From DAOOOW01 sp035387885 (lineage in GTDB: Bacteria > Patescibacteriota > Patescibacteriia > UBA2196), in NCBI GenBank assembly GCA_035387885.1, contig DAOOOW010000003.1, forward strand, positions 1 through 64,000: a stretch of DNA of 64,000 nt, in the 5' to 3' direction. Positions 40,293 to 49,689 of this stretch are shown piece after piece. A program made the position numbers and the translations under genes. The stretch's first letter is position 1, and each line of letters starts with the position of its first letter. A model generated the notes under the pieces. It saw only the letters and a program-made list of their open reading frames with translations, ran no database searches and had not been told where the DNA came from.

Positions 40293-41414
40293 ATGAAAAT
40301 TTTGAATTTTAATTCTGGTTTCTTGCCAGACAGGGGTGGGGTGGCGACCTATTCTTATGAGTTAACAAAATCTTTATCCGAAAACGACCAAGTAGAAAAA
40401 GTGCAAGTCATAGCTTTTAATGTCTCTGAAGCTGGCGAGGAAAAAGTTAATGACAAATATCATATCATTAGAATTAAGCGCGGAACGGTTGGTCTTTGGG
40501 CTATGGGCTTTATGATTTTAAAATATCTTTGGCAATATAGAGATTTTGATATTATTCATGCGACCAATATGTTTCCTGTGGGTTTTTGGGTGATGATTTG
40601 GACAAAAATTTTAAGAAAAAAATATTTTATTACCATTTATGGCACCGATACTTTAACCAAACTTGGTTCAAAAAAGACTCGTTTAGCTAAAAAAATTATA
40701 ATGCAACAAGCTACCAAAGTTTTTAGTTTTAGTAATTCTACTACTCAAAAAACATTGGAAAAATATCAAATATCAGCTAAAAATTTTGTAACCATTTATC
40801 CTGGAGTAACTGGTAATTTTAATAGTAAAATAAATTTTAATCTTAAAAACGAGCTTGGTTTCACTGGGGATGATTTTATTGTTTTAACTATTTGTCATTT
40901 AGTAGCTCGCAAGGGAGTTGATGATGTAATAAGAGCTATTAGTATGATTGAGGATGAAAGAGTAAAATTAATTATTGGTGGTCAAGGCCCAGAAAAAGAA
41001 AATTTAGAAAATTTAGTTAAAGAATTAAAATTAGAAAAAAGAGTTAAGATTGTGGGTTTGATTCGCGATGTAGAATCATATTATAGAATATCTAATGTTT
41101 TTATTCTTGCTTCCTATTATGATAATACCGGCGATATTGAAGGTTTGGGGATTGTTTTAATTGAAGCGCAATTGAGTAATGTTCCCATAATTGGTACTAA
41201 TAGCGGTGGTATTCCGGAAACTATGCAAAATGGCGTGACCGGTTTTGTTGTTCCAGAACATGGGATAGAAGAAATAAAAGAGAAAATTTTATTTTTAAAA
41301 AATAATCCTGATATTTACCAAAAAATGAGTCAGACGGCTAAGGAATTTTCGATCAAAAATTTCAATTGGGTTAAAGTAGCAAAAGATTATATAAATTTTT
41401 ATCAACAGAATTAA
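40293..41414 (+). CDS. GT4 glycosyltransferase
   Basis: 373 aa, GT-B fold. The N-terminus is ILNFNSGFLPDRGGVATYSYEL. It has IYGTDTLT near residue 115, CHLVARKGVDDVI near 204, and the EX7E motif EGLGIVLIEAQLSNVPIIG (about 288-306). A 42-bp AT-rich gap precedes it. It is followed by two methyltransferases with 3-bp gaps. Confidence 0.87.
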   Translation: MKILNFNSGFLPDRGGVATYSYELTKSLSENDQVEKVQVIAFNVSEAGEEKVNDKYHIIRIKRGTVGLWAMGFMILKYLWQYRDFDIIHATNMFPVGFWVMIWTKILRKKYFITIYGTDTLTKLGSKKTRLAKKIIMQQATKVFSFSNSTTQKTLEKYQISAKNFVTIYPGVTGNFNSKINFNLKNELGFTGDDFIVLTICHLVARKGVDDVIRAISMIEDERVKLIIGGQGPEKENLENLVKELKLEKRVKIVGLIRDVESYYRISNVFILASYYDNTGDIEGLGIVLIEAQLSNVPIIGTNSGGIPETMQNGVTGFVVPEHGIEEIKEKILFLKNNPDIYQKMSQTAKEFSIKNFNWVKVAKDYINFYQQN

Positions 41415-41417
41415 AAT

Positions 41418-42113
41418 ATGAATGATAAATTAATTTCTTTTTACAATAATTTATACAGTAAAAAACAGACAAACGCCATGAGACCTTTTAAAGAGTATCA
41501 GTTTTTTTTAAATTTTTTAAAGCCTTTTGGAACAGATCAAAAAATTTTAGATGTTGCTTGTGGGACCGGTTTTTTGTTAAAAGCCGCGGTAGATGATGGT
41601 TTAAAAACTTATGGCATAGATATTGCAAATGAAGCGGTTAAAATTTCTCAAAAAAATAGTCCGCAATCAGAAATTTTTTTGGGTTTGGCAGAAGAATTGC
41701 CGTTCGCAAATAATTTTTTTGATTTTATTTATTGTTTGGGTAGCATTGAACATTTTTCTGATATTAACAAAGGCTTGCTTGAAATGTTAAGAGTTGGTAA
41801 AGAAAATGCTAAATATCTTTTGGTAGTACCCAATAAAAATTATTTTGCTTGGTGGTTTACCCAAAAAAAAGGAACACATCAACGTGATATTGGCGAAGAA
41901 TTAAAATCGTTAAAAGAATGGGTTAGTCTTTTTGAAAGTGCTGGTTTTAGAATTATTAAAATTAAACAAGATAAGTGGCCCACTAGGTGCTTACCTTGGT
42001 TTTACAGTTTTAATCCATTAAAAATTTTTAAGAGATTATTTTTTAAGCTGATTTGGATGGTGTTACCTTTAAAATATACTTATCAATTTATAATCGTTGC
42101 TGAGAAAAAATAA
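41418..42113 (+). CDS. SAM-dependent methyltransferase
   Basis: 231 aa, class I fold. Motif I ILDVACGTGFLL (about residues 43-54), GIDIANEAV, and YCLGSIEHF (motif IV region). The C-terminal half is basic and hydrophobic. Substrate unknown; the position between glycan genes suggests sugar or lipid-linked glycan methylation. Confidence 0.83.
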   Translation: MNDKLISFYNNLYSKKQTNAMRPFKEYQFFLNFLKPFGTDQKILDVACGTGFLLKAAVDDGLKTYGIDIANEAVKISQKNSPQSEIFLGLAEELPFANNFFDFIYCLGSIEHFSDINKGLLEMLRVGKENAKYLLVVPNKNYFAWWFTQKKGTHQRDIGEELKSLKEWVSLFESAGFRIIKIKQDKWPTRCLPWFYSFNPLKIFKRLFFKLIWMVLPLKYTYQFIIVAEKK

Positions 42114-42116
42114 TTT

Positions 42117-42731
42117 ATGACTTACTGGGAAATTTTTTTTAGAGAAAAAATTAAAAAGATATTTTTGGAAAAAAAGACCGTCATTGATATTGGCGGTGGT
42201 TTAAGAATTACATCAGAAAAAGGAAATCGTTATGATAAAGAGAGAGATTGGTTAAAGCCATACGCCGCAAAAGTTGATTATAAAATTTTGGATCCAGTGC
42301 CAGATTATAATCCCGATATAGTTGGCGATATACATAATTTGCCGTTTGAGGATAGTTCGGTTGATGCTATTGTTTGTTTAGCGGTCTTGGAACATGTGGA
42401 AAATCCGATTAAGGCAGTTTCTGAAATTAAGAGGGTTTTAAAACCAGGGGGCTTTTGTTTGGTTACGGTACCTTTTTTATATTACTATCACGCAGAGAAA
42501 GGTTATTATAAAGATTATTGGAGATTTACTGAGGATGCAGTGGAATTTATTTTTAAGGATTTTTCTAATATAGAAAAGATTAATATCCGGGGCGCTTTGT
42601 CAACTTGGGTAAAGATTTCTCCTTTAGGTAAATATAAATTATTTATAATAATAGCCGCTTTTTTCGATAAAATTTTTAAAAAAATAAATAGTAAACAAAC
42701 CAGCGGTTATTGTATTTTTTTGACTAAATAA
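42117..42731 (+). CDS. SAM-dependent methyltransferase
   Basis: 204 aa, class I fold with motif I VIDIGGGLRI near residue 22, then DPVPDYNPDIVGDIHNLPF, CLAVLEHV and RVLKPGGFCLVTVPF. The GGG variant of motif I is less common than GCG. It is adjacent to another methyltransferase (41418), 3 bp apart, so two methylation steps on one product are possible. Confidence 0.8.
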   Translation: MTYWEIFFREKIKKIFLEKKTVIDIGGGLRITSEKGNRYDKERDWLKPYAAKVDYKILDPVPDYNPDIVGDIHNLPFEDSSVDAIVCLAVLEHVENPIKAVSEIKRVLKPGGFCLVTVPFLYYYHAEKGYYKDYWRFTEDAVEFIFKDFSNIEKINIRGALSTWVKISPLGKYKLFIIIAAFFDKIFKKINSKQTSGYCIFLTK

Positions 42732-42733
42732 TT

Positions 42734-43894
42734 ATGAAAATTTTATATTTTGCCAATTCTCGCATTCCTACAGAAAAGGCTTATGGACTGCAAATTATGA
42801 AAACATGTGAAGCTTTGGCCGAAAATGGCGTGAGTGTAGATTTAATTTTGCCGACCAGAAAAAACAGGCCTTTTAAGGGCATAGACGTTTTTGAATATTA
42901 TGGGGTTAAAAAAAATTTTGAAATTAAGAGAATTTTAAGTCACGATCCAAATTGGCTTATGATTTTGCCAAATGGAATTTTTATCAAGGCGCAAATTTTT
43001 TTCTTTAGCCTTTCCTTGTTTTTATTTTTATTTTTTAAACAAAGCAAAAAAGATTTTATTTTTTATACCCGCGATGAATATCTTTTGCCAATATTATTAA
43101 ATTTTTCCAAAAAAGTTTTTTGGGAAGCGCACACTTTGCCACGAAACGGCAAGCATTACTTAAAATTTTGGCACAAATGTGTTGGAATTGTGGCAATTAC
43201 CGAAGGTTTGAAAAAAGATTTGATAAAATTGGGTTTGGAAGAAAATAAAATTATGGTGGCGCCGGATGGGGTGGATTTAAAAAATTTTGAATTAAGAATT
43301 AAGAATTATGAATTAAGGGCGAGGTTTAACTTGCCGGCGGACAAAAAGATAGTGATGTATACGGGGCATCTTTATGATTGGAAAGGAACACAAACTTTGG
43401 CTGAGGCGGCGGAATTTTTGAATGATGACGCAATTGTTGTTTTTATTGGTGGAACGGATTTTGATTTGAAAAATTTTAAAAATAAAAATAGGGAATTGAT
43501 TGAGAAAGGAAAAATTTTGCTTTTGGGCCAAAGGCCGCCAAGAGAAATCCCAGAATTTTTGGCCGTAGCTGATTGTTTGATTTTGCCAAATTCTGGTAAA
43601 GAGAATCGTTCAGAAAAATATACTTCACCCATGAAAATGTTTGAGTATTTGGCTGCAGGAAAGCCGATCGTGGCTTCAAATTTGCCTTCAATTAAAGAAA
43701 TTTTAAATCAAGATAATGCTGTTTTGGTAGAAGCAGATAAACCCGAAGAATTTGCACGAGGAATTGTGAAAGTTTTGACCGATGACCCCGAGTGCTCAGG
43801 ATTGGCACAAAAAATTTCAGCACAAGCCAAGGAAGACTCAAAAAAATATAGTTGGCTGAAAAGAGTAGAAAAAATTTTAAATTTTATCAGATAA
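42734..43894 (+). CDS. GT4 glycosyltransferase
   Basis: 386 aa, GT-B fold. The N-terminus is ILYFANSRIPTEKAYGLQI. It has WEAHTLPRN near residue 134, MYTGHLYDWKG near 209, and the donor-site segment YTSPMKMFEYLAAGKPIVAS (about 296-315), a variant of the GT4 motif. Residues about 185-196 (NFELRIKNYELR) come from a tandem gaattaa repeat at the linker. Confidence 0.84.
   Translation: MKILYFANSRIPTEKAYGLQIMKTCEALAENGVSVDLILPTRKNRPFKGIDVFEYYGVKKNFEIKRILSHDPNWLMILPNGIFIKAQIFFFSLSLFLFLFFKQSKKDFIFYTRDEYLLPILLNFSKKVFWEAHTLPRNGKHYLKFWHKCVGIVAITEGLKKDLIKLGLEENKIMVAPDGVDLKNFELRIKNYELRARFNLPADKKIVMYTGHLYDWKGTQTLAEAAEFLNDDAIVVFIGGTDFDLKNFKNKNRELIEKGKILLLGQRPPREIPEFLAVADCLILPNSGKENRSEKYTSPMKMFEYLAAGKPIVASNLPSIKEILNQDNAVLVEADKPEEFARGIVKVLTDDPECSGLAQKISAQAKEDSKKYSWLKRVEKILNFIR
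43288..43318 (+). repeat. tandem gaattaa repeat inside GT4 gene
   Basis: tgaattaagaattaagaattatgaattaagg: four copies of a 7-9 bp AT-rich unit, in frame, at the linker between the two GT-B domains. Confidence 0.7.
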
Positions 43895-43901
43895 TTTTTT
43901 T

Positions 43902-45284
43902 ATGAAAATTTTTATCTTAAACCCATTGCTTTTTACCGATGAATTGCACGGAATTGCGCGCAAAAGACAGCCGTTGGAATTGGCCTATATGGCCAGTTTG
44001 TTTAGAGGAGAACACGAAGTTAAACTTTTGGATGCCAACGCTCTAAATTTGGATTTGGGACAAACAGTGGCCGAAATTAAAAATTTTCAGCCGGATATTT
44101 TGATTTTGACTTCTACGCCATTGGATCGCTGGGAAGTGCCATCGCATTCACATATTAAATTGTTAATTAATAATTTAATTAAAACAATTAATGTTTTAGA
44201 TATTCCGTATGTAATTTTGACCGGTGCGCACGGCACCATTATGCCGGAAAAAATGTTGAAAGAAACGAAAGTTAATTTTGTGGTGCGTGGTGAACCGGAG
44301 ATGGTTGTAAAAGATTTGGTGGAAAAAATTTCAGTCGGTGAAAAAGATTATTCCGAAATTAAGGGAATTTCATATCTTCAAAATGGTGAAATAAAAAATA
44401 ACGCGGACGCGAAAAGAATTAAAAATTTGGACGAACTGCCGATGCCGGCGTATGATTTGTTGCCGATGGAAAAATATCGTTATACTTTTAACGATATTCC
44501 CGAACCGTTTTCTTTAATGCTAACTTCCCGCGGGTGCCCCTTTAATTGTACCTATTGTTTGAAAGTGATGATGCCCGATTTTTATATTACACGCAGTCCT
44601 GAGAATGTGGCTGAAGAAATAAAATATTTAACAAAAAAATTTGGTGTTAAGGGAATTTATTTTCAGGATTGGGAGTTTTTGATTGATAAAAAAAGGATAG
44701 CGACAATTTGTGATTTGATTTTGAAAGAAAATTTGGAAATTAAATGGGGTTGCAATGCGCGGGCGCCGGATGTAGACGAAGAAATTGTGAAGAAAATGAA
44801 AGATGCCGGTTGTGTGCGAATTAATTTGGGTTTTGAAACGGGTTCGCAAAAAGTTTTGGATTTGGCGCAAAAAAAAGTGAAAGTTGAAGAAATGAAAAGA
44901 GCGTTTGAAATCTTAAAAAAATATGAAATAAATGTCGGGATTTATTCAATTTTAAATTTGCCGGGCGAGACAAGACAAACCATTGCGGAAACGGAAAATT
45001 TTTTGGCGGAAAATGATTTGAAAACAATGTGCGCACCAAATTTGCCGATTCCATATCTTGGCACGCCACTTTATGAAATGTTAAAAAAGCAAGAAGGCAA
45101 GGAGGTGGCTTGGGAAGATTTAGATAAATATGCCGGTCGGGTGGGGGTGGTGCAAAGTCCGTTTTTAGCCAAAATTTATCGCTGGCATTACAAATATAAA
45201 TATAGCTTGGGCAGGTGGTATTTTTTAAAGCCAGAATTTTATGGGCATTTTTTAAAATTTATAAAAAATATATTAAAAATATGA
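43902..45284 (+). CDS. B12-binding-type radical SAM enzyme
   Basis: 460 aa. An N-terminal B12-binding-like domain includes KLLDANALNLDLG and VVRGEPE. The radical SAM core has RGCPFNCTYC with cysteines 212, 216 and 219, then LGFETGS near 308 and YSILNLPGET near 347. It stops with TGA at 45282-45284, overlapping the ATG of the next gene, which confirms TGA as a stop and implies coupled translation. The reaction is unknown. Base composition from about 43.9 kb is slightly richer in GC than its neighbours. Confidence 0.87.
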   Translation: MKIFILNPLLFTDELHGIARKRQPLELAYMASLFRGEHEVKLLDANALNLDLGQTVAEIKNFQPDILILTSTPLDRWEVPSHSHIKLLINNLIKTINVLDIPYVILTGAHGTIMPEKMLKETKVNFVVRGEPEMVVKDLVEKISVGEKDYSEIKGISYLQNGEIKNNADAKRIKNLDELPMPAYDLLPMEKYRYTFNDIPEPFSLMLTSRGCPFNCTYCLKVMMPDFYITRSPENVAEEIKYLTKKFGVKGIYFQDWEFLIDKKRIATICDLILKENLEIKWGCNARAPDVDEEIVKKMKDAGCVRINLGFETGSQKVLDLAQKKVKVEEMKRAFEILKKYEINVGIYSILNLPGETRQTIAETENFLAENDLKTMCAPNLPIPYLGTPLYEMLKKQEGKEVAWEDLDKYAGRVGVVQSPFLAKIYRWHYKYKYSLGRWYFLKPEFYGHFLKFIKNILKI

Positions 45285-46426
45285 AAATAGCAATTTTTTC
45301 TTTTGACATTGATCGTGCTTATGGAACAGGTAATATTACTTATGAATTATGCGTGGAGCTTTATAAAAAAGGAGTCGATTTTACTTTGTTTTTACCACAG
45401 ATTAATAACCGTGACGGCAAACCAAACAGTGAAAAATGTGTCGGATTTCCTTTTACAATTAAATGTGTAATGCCACCCTATGTGTCTGGACTTGGTGAAA
45501 TGATTAAAAAGAAACTGATTGTGCAATATTTAAAAACTTATAATTTAAAAGATTTTACTTTAGTTCATTGTTTGTTTGAATTTCCGCATTCATTTATTAC
45601 CGCCCGCTCGGCCAAAAAAAATAAATTGCCTTTTATTATGGGCGCGCAAGGAACCTATGGGGTTTTGCCTTTAACTAAAAGTGCCCGACCGTTTTTAAAG
45701 TGGTCTTATAGCCAAGCTAAAGAAATTATTGTGCCGAGCCAATTTACCAAAGAGATGATAAACAAATACGCTGGTGAAAATTATCCCATTTCCATAATTC
45801 ATAATGGTGTTAATTTTTCTCGTTTTGAAAAAGCACCAGACATTTCAGATTTACGAGAAAAATACAAAGGACAGAAAATTTTGTTGACAGTTGGTGGATT
45901 AATTCCACGCAAAGGACAGGATTTGGTTATTCGGGCGTTGCCAAAAGTCGTGGCCAAGCATTCGAGTGTAAAATATATTTTAGCTGGCACCGGCCGAATG
46001 CTAGAACCGTGGCAAAAAATGGCGGAAAGTTTGGGTCTGGCAAACAGGGTTGAATTTTTGGGGCGAGTTGAGGCGGACGATGTCAATCGGTGGTTTCATT
46101 TTTGTGATATTTATGTTCATACACCAATTGTGGTTAATTTAAGTTTTGAAGGTTTCGGCATTGTTTATATCGAAGCTAGTGCTTGTGGCAAGCCGATTGT
46201 TGCGAGCGACGCGGGTGGTATTCGTGACGCTATTATTGAGGGTAAAACCGGTTTAATCGCGCGCGATAGAAATATTAATGATATCGCTGATAAAATTATT
46301 AAATTATTAGACAGCGAGGATTTGCGCCGTCAGATGGGCGAAGCAGGCAGACAATATGCCAAAGAGCACGACTGGTCAATTATTACTGATAAATTTATTG
46401 AAAAGTACAAACAATATAGTTTATGA
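45281..46426 (+). CDS. GT4 glycosyltransferase
   Basis: 381 aa from ATG 45281, which overlaps the previous TGA (ATGA). An in-frame upstream ATG at 45215 lies within the radical SAM gene and adds 22 residues of poor fit. GT-B fold: IAIFSFDIDRAYGTGNITYEL, GAQGTYGVLPLTK near 120, VGGLIPRKGQDLVI near 198, EX7E motif EGFGIVYIEASACGKPIVA (about 289-307). Confidence 0.88.
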   Translation: MKIAIFSFDIDRAYGTGNITYELCVELYKKGVDFTLFLPQINNRDGKPNSEKCVGFPFTIKCVMPPYVSGLGEMIKKKLIVQYLKTYNLKDFTLVHCLFEFPHSFITARSAKKNKLPFIMGAQGTYGVLPLTKSARPFLKWSYSQAKEIIVPSQFTKEMINKYAGENYPISIIHNGVNFSRFEKAPDISDLREKYKGQKILLTVGGLIPRKGQDLVIRALPKVVAKHSSVKYILAGTGRMLEPWQKMAESLGLANRVEFLGRVEADDVNRWFHFCDIYVHTPIVVNLSFEGFGIVYIEASACGKPIVASDAGGIRDAIIEGKTGLIARDRNINDIADKIIKLLDSEDLRRQMGEAGRQYAKEHDWSIITDKFIEKYKQYSL

Positions 46427-46441
46427 AATTTTGCAAAATAA

Positions 46442-46475
46442 AAATGCCGACCTGATAGAAAGATCGGCGTTTTTT
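46442..46475. terminator. bidirectional terminator
   Basis: Stem gccga/tcggc (46446-46468) flanked by A-rich and T-rich runs. It ends the GT4 transcript and, on the reverse strand, the gene stopping at 46488. Confidence 0.75.
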
Positions 46476-46487
46476 GACGAATATTAT

Positions 46488-47156
46488 TTACTTTCTGGCA
46501 AGCCCATAGGCTTCCAGTGCCAACCTAGCAACCCTTTCTGGATACCAGTGTCCGCAGACACCGGGCACTAAGTCCTTAAGATCGAACAACCTTATTGCCG
46601 TATGATCGCTATCGTGGTACAGAGGTTGCTGGCCGTTATAGGTGGCAAGATAGCACAGGTTGATGGTGTCACATAATGTGCCGAGTGCCTCGGTATCTTC
46701 TGCGATCGTGCGATAGACGCCAATTAAAGTTACAATGGTTATATCCATACACGAATCCGAATCATCACGCAAGTTATTTTGCGTTATAAATTGTTCAATC
46801 GACAACGATGTTAGACCACATTCTTTAGCTACTTTCCATAGAAGAAATTGCTTAACTGGGTAGAGAGTTAAAATTGTTCCACCCATAATCCACCAACAAT
46901 TTTTAAAAGGTGGTTTAGCACGAAGAATCATGGGAACCTTACCGTTTTCGATAATTACTGCATCAGCACAAGCCGACGTTAGTTTTGAACGATATAATTT
47001 GTAAGTACTAACGCTCAGTCTATCTCTTGATATCTTAATAGATGGTTTAGTTATTAACAATAAATCTTGGCTAAACTTTTTTATCAAATTATCACCTAAT
47101 TCAGTTATATTTTTTTCTATAATAATTGTGTCAAGCAAAATACCTGATTTGTTCAT
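46488..47156 (-). CDS. Nudix-fold-like protein with degenerate Nudix box
   Basis: 222 aa. The middle resembles a Nudix hydrolase: ADAVIIENGKVPMILRAK, WWIMGGTI, then a helix in the Nudix-box position. The box reads GGTILTLYPVKQFLLWKVAKECGL, with only some spacing conserved and the metal-binding REXXEE replaced by WKVAKE, so hydrolysis is doubtful. It has a strong SD (aaaggagg), a good promoter and a terminator, unlike the surrounding glycan genes. GC is locally higher. Function unknown. Confidence 0.55.
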   Translation of the reverse strand: MNKSGILLDTIIIEKNITELGDNLIKKFSQDLLLITKPSIKISRDRLSVSTYKLYRSKLTSACADAVIIENGKVPMILRAKPPFKNCWWIMGGTILTLYPVKQFLLWKVAKECGLTSLSIEQFITQNNLRDDSDSCMDITIVTLIGVYRTIAEDTEALGTLCDTINLCYLATYNGQQPLYHDSDHTAIRLFDLKDLVPGVCGHWYPERVARLALEAYGLARK

Positions 47157-47194
47157 TTATAACCTCCTTTTTTTAAATTTGAAAGTTTTTATAT

Positions 47195-47223
47195 TTTATA
47201 ACATAATTTTAAAATAACGTCAA
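47195..47223 (-). promoter_or_regulatory. sigma70-type promoter, reverse strand
   Basis: TTGACG (complement of 47218-47223), a 17-bp spacer and TATAAA (complement of 47195-47200). It drives the Nudix-like gene, 38 bp before its ATG. Confidence 0.78.
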
Positions 47224-47288
47224 GTTGACATAAAAAGCAAATAATATTAAGATAAAATAATTATAAATAATTTAAATTATATTTTTTT

Positions 47289-48260
47289 ATGAAACATTTA
47301 GTTATTGGCGGTTGTGGTTTTATTGGCAGCAATTTAGCCACTTATCTTAATTCATTAGGCGAAGAAGTAACAGTTTTAGATAATCTTTCTAGAGTTGGTT
47401 CAGAAATAAATTTAAGGTGGTTAGAAAAAATGGGTGTCAAATCCATTAGGGCTGACGTTTTAGAGCAAGATATTTTTAATCCCGAGGATTTTGATGTGAT
47501 ATATATGTTAGCTGGACAAACAGCAGTTACTCATTCAGTTGAGAATCCGCGTCATGATTTTATGGTTAATGTAACTGGCGTATTTAATGTTTTAGAAACC
47601 ATTAGAAAATCAGTTAAAAAGCCACGTTTAGTTTTTGCTTCTACCAACAAAGTTTACGGTCATTTGCAAATAAATCAACCATGTGATGAATCAACTCCTT
47701 TAGATTTTTATACACCATATGGTTGTTCAAAAGGTACAGCTGATCAATATATTAGAGATTATGCTCGAATTTTTGATTTATGTACAACGGTTTTAAGACA
47801 ATCATGTATTTATGGTCATCGGCAATGGGGTACTGAAGATCAGGGTTGGTTGGCTTGGTTTGCTTTAAGAATTTTGCAAGAAAAAGAAATTACAATTTTT
47901 GGTGATGGTTCACAGGTTAGAGATTTGCTTTACATTAGTGATTTAGTAGAACTTTATTATAAAATTGCTAGCGCACCAAAAGAAATTGTTCAAGGAAAAA
48001 TTTATAATGTGGGTGGCGGATTAGAAAATTCTAGAAGTTTGTCTGAAGCAATTTATGAAATTAATAAATATACAGGTAAAAATCCTAAATTAATATTTGC
48101 CCCAGAAAGACCTGGCGATCAGCCATATTTTGTAAGCGATAATACTAAACTTAAAAAAGAACTTAGTTGGGAGCCAAAAATTAATGTTAATCAGGGCTTA
48201 TTAAAATTATTAACTTGGCTAGAAAAAGGAGCTATACCTTATTATAATCAAAAACAATAA
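47289..48260 (+). CDS. NAD-dependent sugar epimerase, CDP-paratose 2-epimerase-like
   Basis: 323 aa, extended SDR. N-terminal GGCGFIGSNLA, NLSRVGSEINLRWLEKMG near residue 35, catalytic Tyr-Lys in YGCSKGTADQYIRDYA (about 150-165), and QSCIYGHRQWGTEDQGWLAWF, which is close to the RfbE/tyvelose epimerase subfamily. The family interconverts nucleotide-linked dideoxy sugars at C2; the actual substrate here may be another nucleotide sugar. It ends at a strong terminator, so it forms its own transcription unit. Confidence 0.85.
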   Translation: MKHLVIGGCGFIGSNLATYLNSLGEEVTVLDNLSRVGSEINLRWLEKMGVKSIRADVLEQDIFNPEDFDVIYMLAGQTAVTHSVENPRHDFMVNVTGVFNVLETIRKSVKKPRLVFASTNKVYGHLQINQPCDESTPLDFYTPYGCSKGTADQYIRDYARIFDLCTTVLRQSCIYGHRQWGTEDQGWLAWFALRILQEKEITIFGDGSQVRDLLYISDLVELYYKIASAPKEIVQGKIYNVGGGLENSRSLSEAIYEINKYTGKNPKLIFAPERPGDQPYFVSDNTKLKKELSWEPKINVNQGLLKLLTWLEKGAIPYYNQKQ

Positions 48261-48271
48261 TAAATTTTTTT

Positions 48272-48306
48272 AAACGGTTTATTTATAATCAATAAACCGT
48301 TTTTTC
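48272..48306 (+). terminator. rho-independent terminator
   Basis: A long stem aaacggtttat/ataaaccgttt around about eight bases is followed by T residues. It ends the epimerase gene. Confidence 0.9.
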
Positions 48307-48330
48307 TTGTAATTTTTTAAAATTTTTATT

Positions 48331-48336
48331 ATAATT
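48331..48336 (+). promoter_or_regulatory. -10 element giving near-leaderless mRNA
   Basis: TATAAT ends 8 bp before ATG 48345, placing +1 at or next to the start codon. No consensus -35 is obvious. Confidence 0.55.
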
Positions 48337-48344
48337 AGATTAAG

Positions 48345-49667
48345 ATGATTAAAAAAATTAAGTCATTGTCTCAATCTAATTTTGTTAAAGACACAGCTAT
48401 TTTGCAAGTCGGAACAATATTTTCTACCGGCTTGTCTTTTTTGGCATCTGTTATTTTTGCTCGCGTTTTGGGCCCAGAAAAATATGGTCAATACGCGCTT
48501 ATTTTTTCTTTAACCGGTCTTTTTGGGATTTTTATGAATTGGGGCGCAGATTATGCTACCATTACTCTGTTAGCTGAAGCTTGGGCTAAACGTGATAAAG
48601 AAGAAATAAAGAATATTATTATTTTTTTTATAAAATTTAGTTTAATTGCTACTTTAACCGTTGGATTATTGGCTTTAATTTTTTCTCCGTTACTTGCCCA
48701 ACATTTATATCATAACGAACAAATTGGACACTGGGCAAGAGTGGTTATATTAACCATTTGCTTTCAATTTATTTTCAGTTTACTAACCATTATTTTACAG
48801 GCCGCTAGAAAAATTAAACACTTAACTATTTTAGAAAATATTAATAAAACCGCTGGTATTGTTATACCAACAATTTTTGTTTTAATTGGTTTGGGACTTT
48901 ATGGAATTGTCTGGGGTAATTTGTTAGCAGTTTTATTTTTTGTTTTTCTTTCTTTTTATATTTATCATGTGCTTTTAAAAAGAACTGAACTTTTACCAAG
49001 TTTTAAAATAATTTTATATGGTTTAAAAAATATTTCCACTAAAAAATATATTAAATTTGGTTTAACTATTGCTTTTGATAAAAATTTAGCCAATTTAAGC
49101 GCCGCTTTACCAATGATATTTTTAGGAATGACAGTTAGTCCAACACAAATTAGTTATTTTAAAATCGCCTTTGCCTATATTGGTTTGTCTTTAATTCTTT
49201 TAAAACCTATTTCTAGATTATTAATGGTACAACTACCTAAATCAAAAGTTATGGGTTATTCAATTCTTAAAGAACATTTTTTCAAAACGACCATTTATTC
49301 TTTTTTAATAGTTTTAATTATTATTATTCCAATGTTGATTCTAGCCAAATTTTTAGTTTTGCTTGTCTATGGTGCTAATTATTTACCTTGTGTAAAATTA
49401 ATTTATTGGCTCTGGCCTTATGCCTTGATATCATCTTTGACAGTTGGTATTGGTACTTTTTATAGAACTATTAACAAAGTAAAAATGGCTGTCGTGGTTA
49501 ATTTTTTAAATTTAATCATTGGTACGCCAATTTTTTATTGGTTAATTAAAAATTACGGTTTAACTGGAATGATCATAAGCGTTACTCTTTGTTTGGGCAT
49601 TCCGGTTTTAATCATTTTGTGTTATATTAGTTATCAACTTAAAAAAATAAACATTCCAATAAATTAA
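48345..49667 (+). CDS. Wzx-type polysaccharide flippase
   Basis: 440 aa with about twelve to fourteen transmembrane helices. The N-terminus resembles MATE/Wzx proteins: DTAILQVGTIFSTGLSFLASVIFARVLGPEKYGQYAL (residues about 16-52 as a whole). Role by family: moving lipid-linked oligosaccharide units from the inner to the outer face. It is the only flippase of this kind in the window and would serve the surrounding glycosyltransferases. Confidence 0.85.
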   Translation: MIKKIKSLSQSNFVKDTAILQVGTIFSTGLSFLASVIFARVLGPEKYGQYALIFSLTGLFGIFMNWGADYATITLLAEAWAKRDKEEIKNIIIFFIKFSLIATLTVGLLALIFSPLLAQHLYHNEQIGHWARVVILTICFQFIFSLLTIILQAARKIKHLTILENINKTAGIVIPTIFVLIGLGLYGIVWGNLLAVLFFVFLSFYIYHVLLKRTELLPSFKIILYGLKNISTKKYIKFGLTIAFDKNLANLSAALPMIFLGMTVSPTQISYFKIAFAYIGLSLILLKPISRLLMVQLPKSKVMGYSILKEHFFKTTIYSFLIVLIIIIPMLILAKFLVLLVYGANYLPCVKLIYWLWPYALISSLTVGIGTFYRTINKVKMAVVVNFLNLIIGTPIFYWLIKNYGLTGMIISVTLCLGIPVLIILCYISYQLKKINIPIN

Positions 49668-49689
49668 AAAAATAATTATATTTAATAAT

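Noticed and set aside
45215..45280. Upstream start for the GT4 gene at 45281
   Set aside because: It would overlap the radical SAM gene by 66 bp and add residues that do not fit the family start; the ATGA overlap is the usual coupled arrangement.
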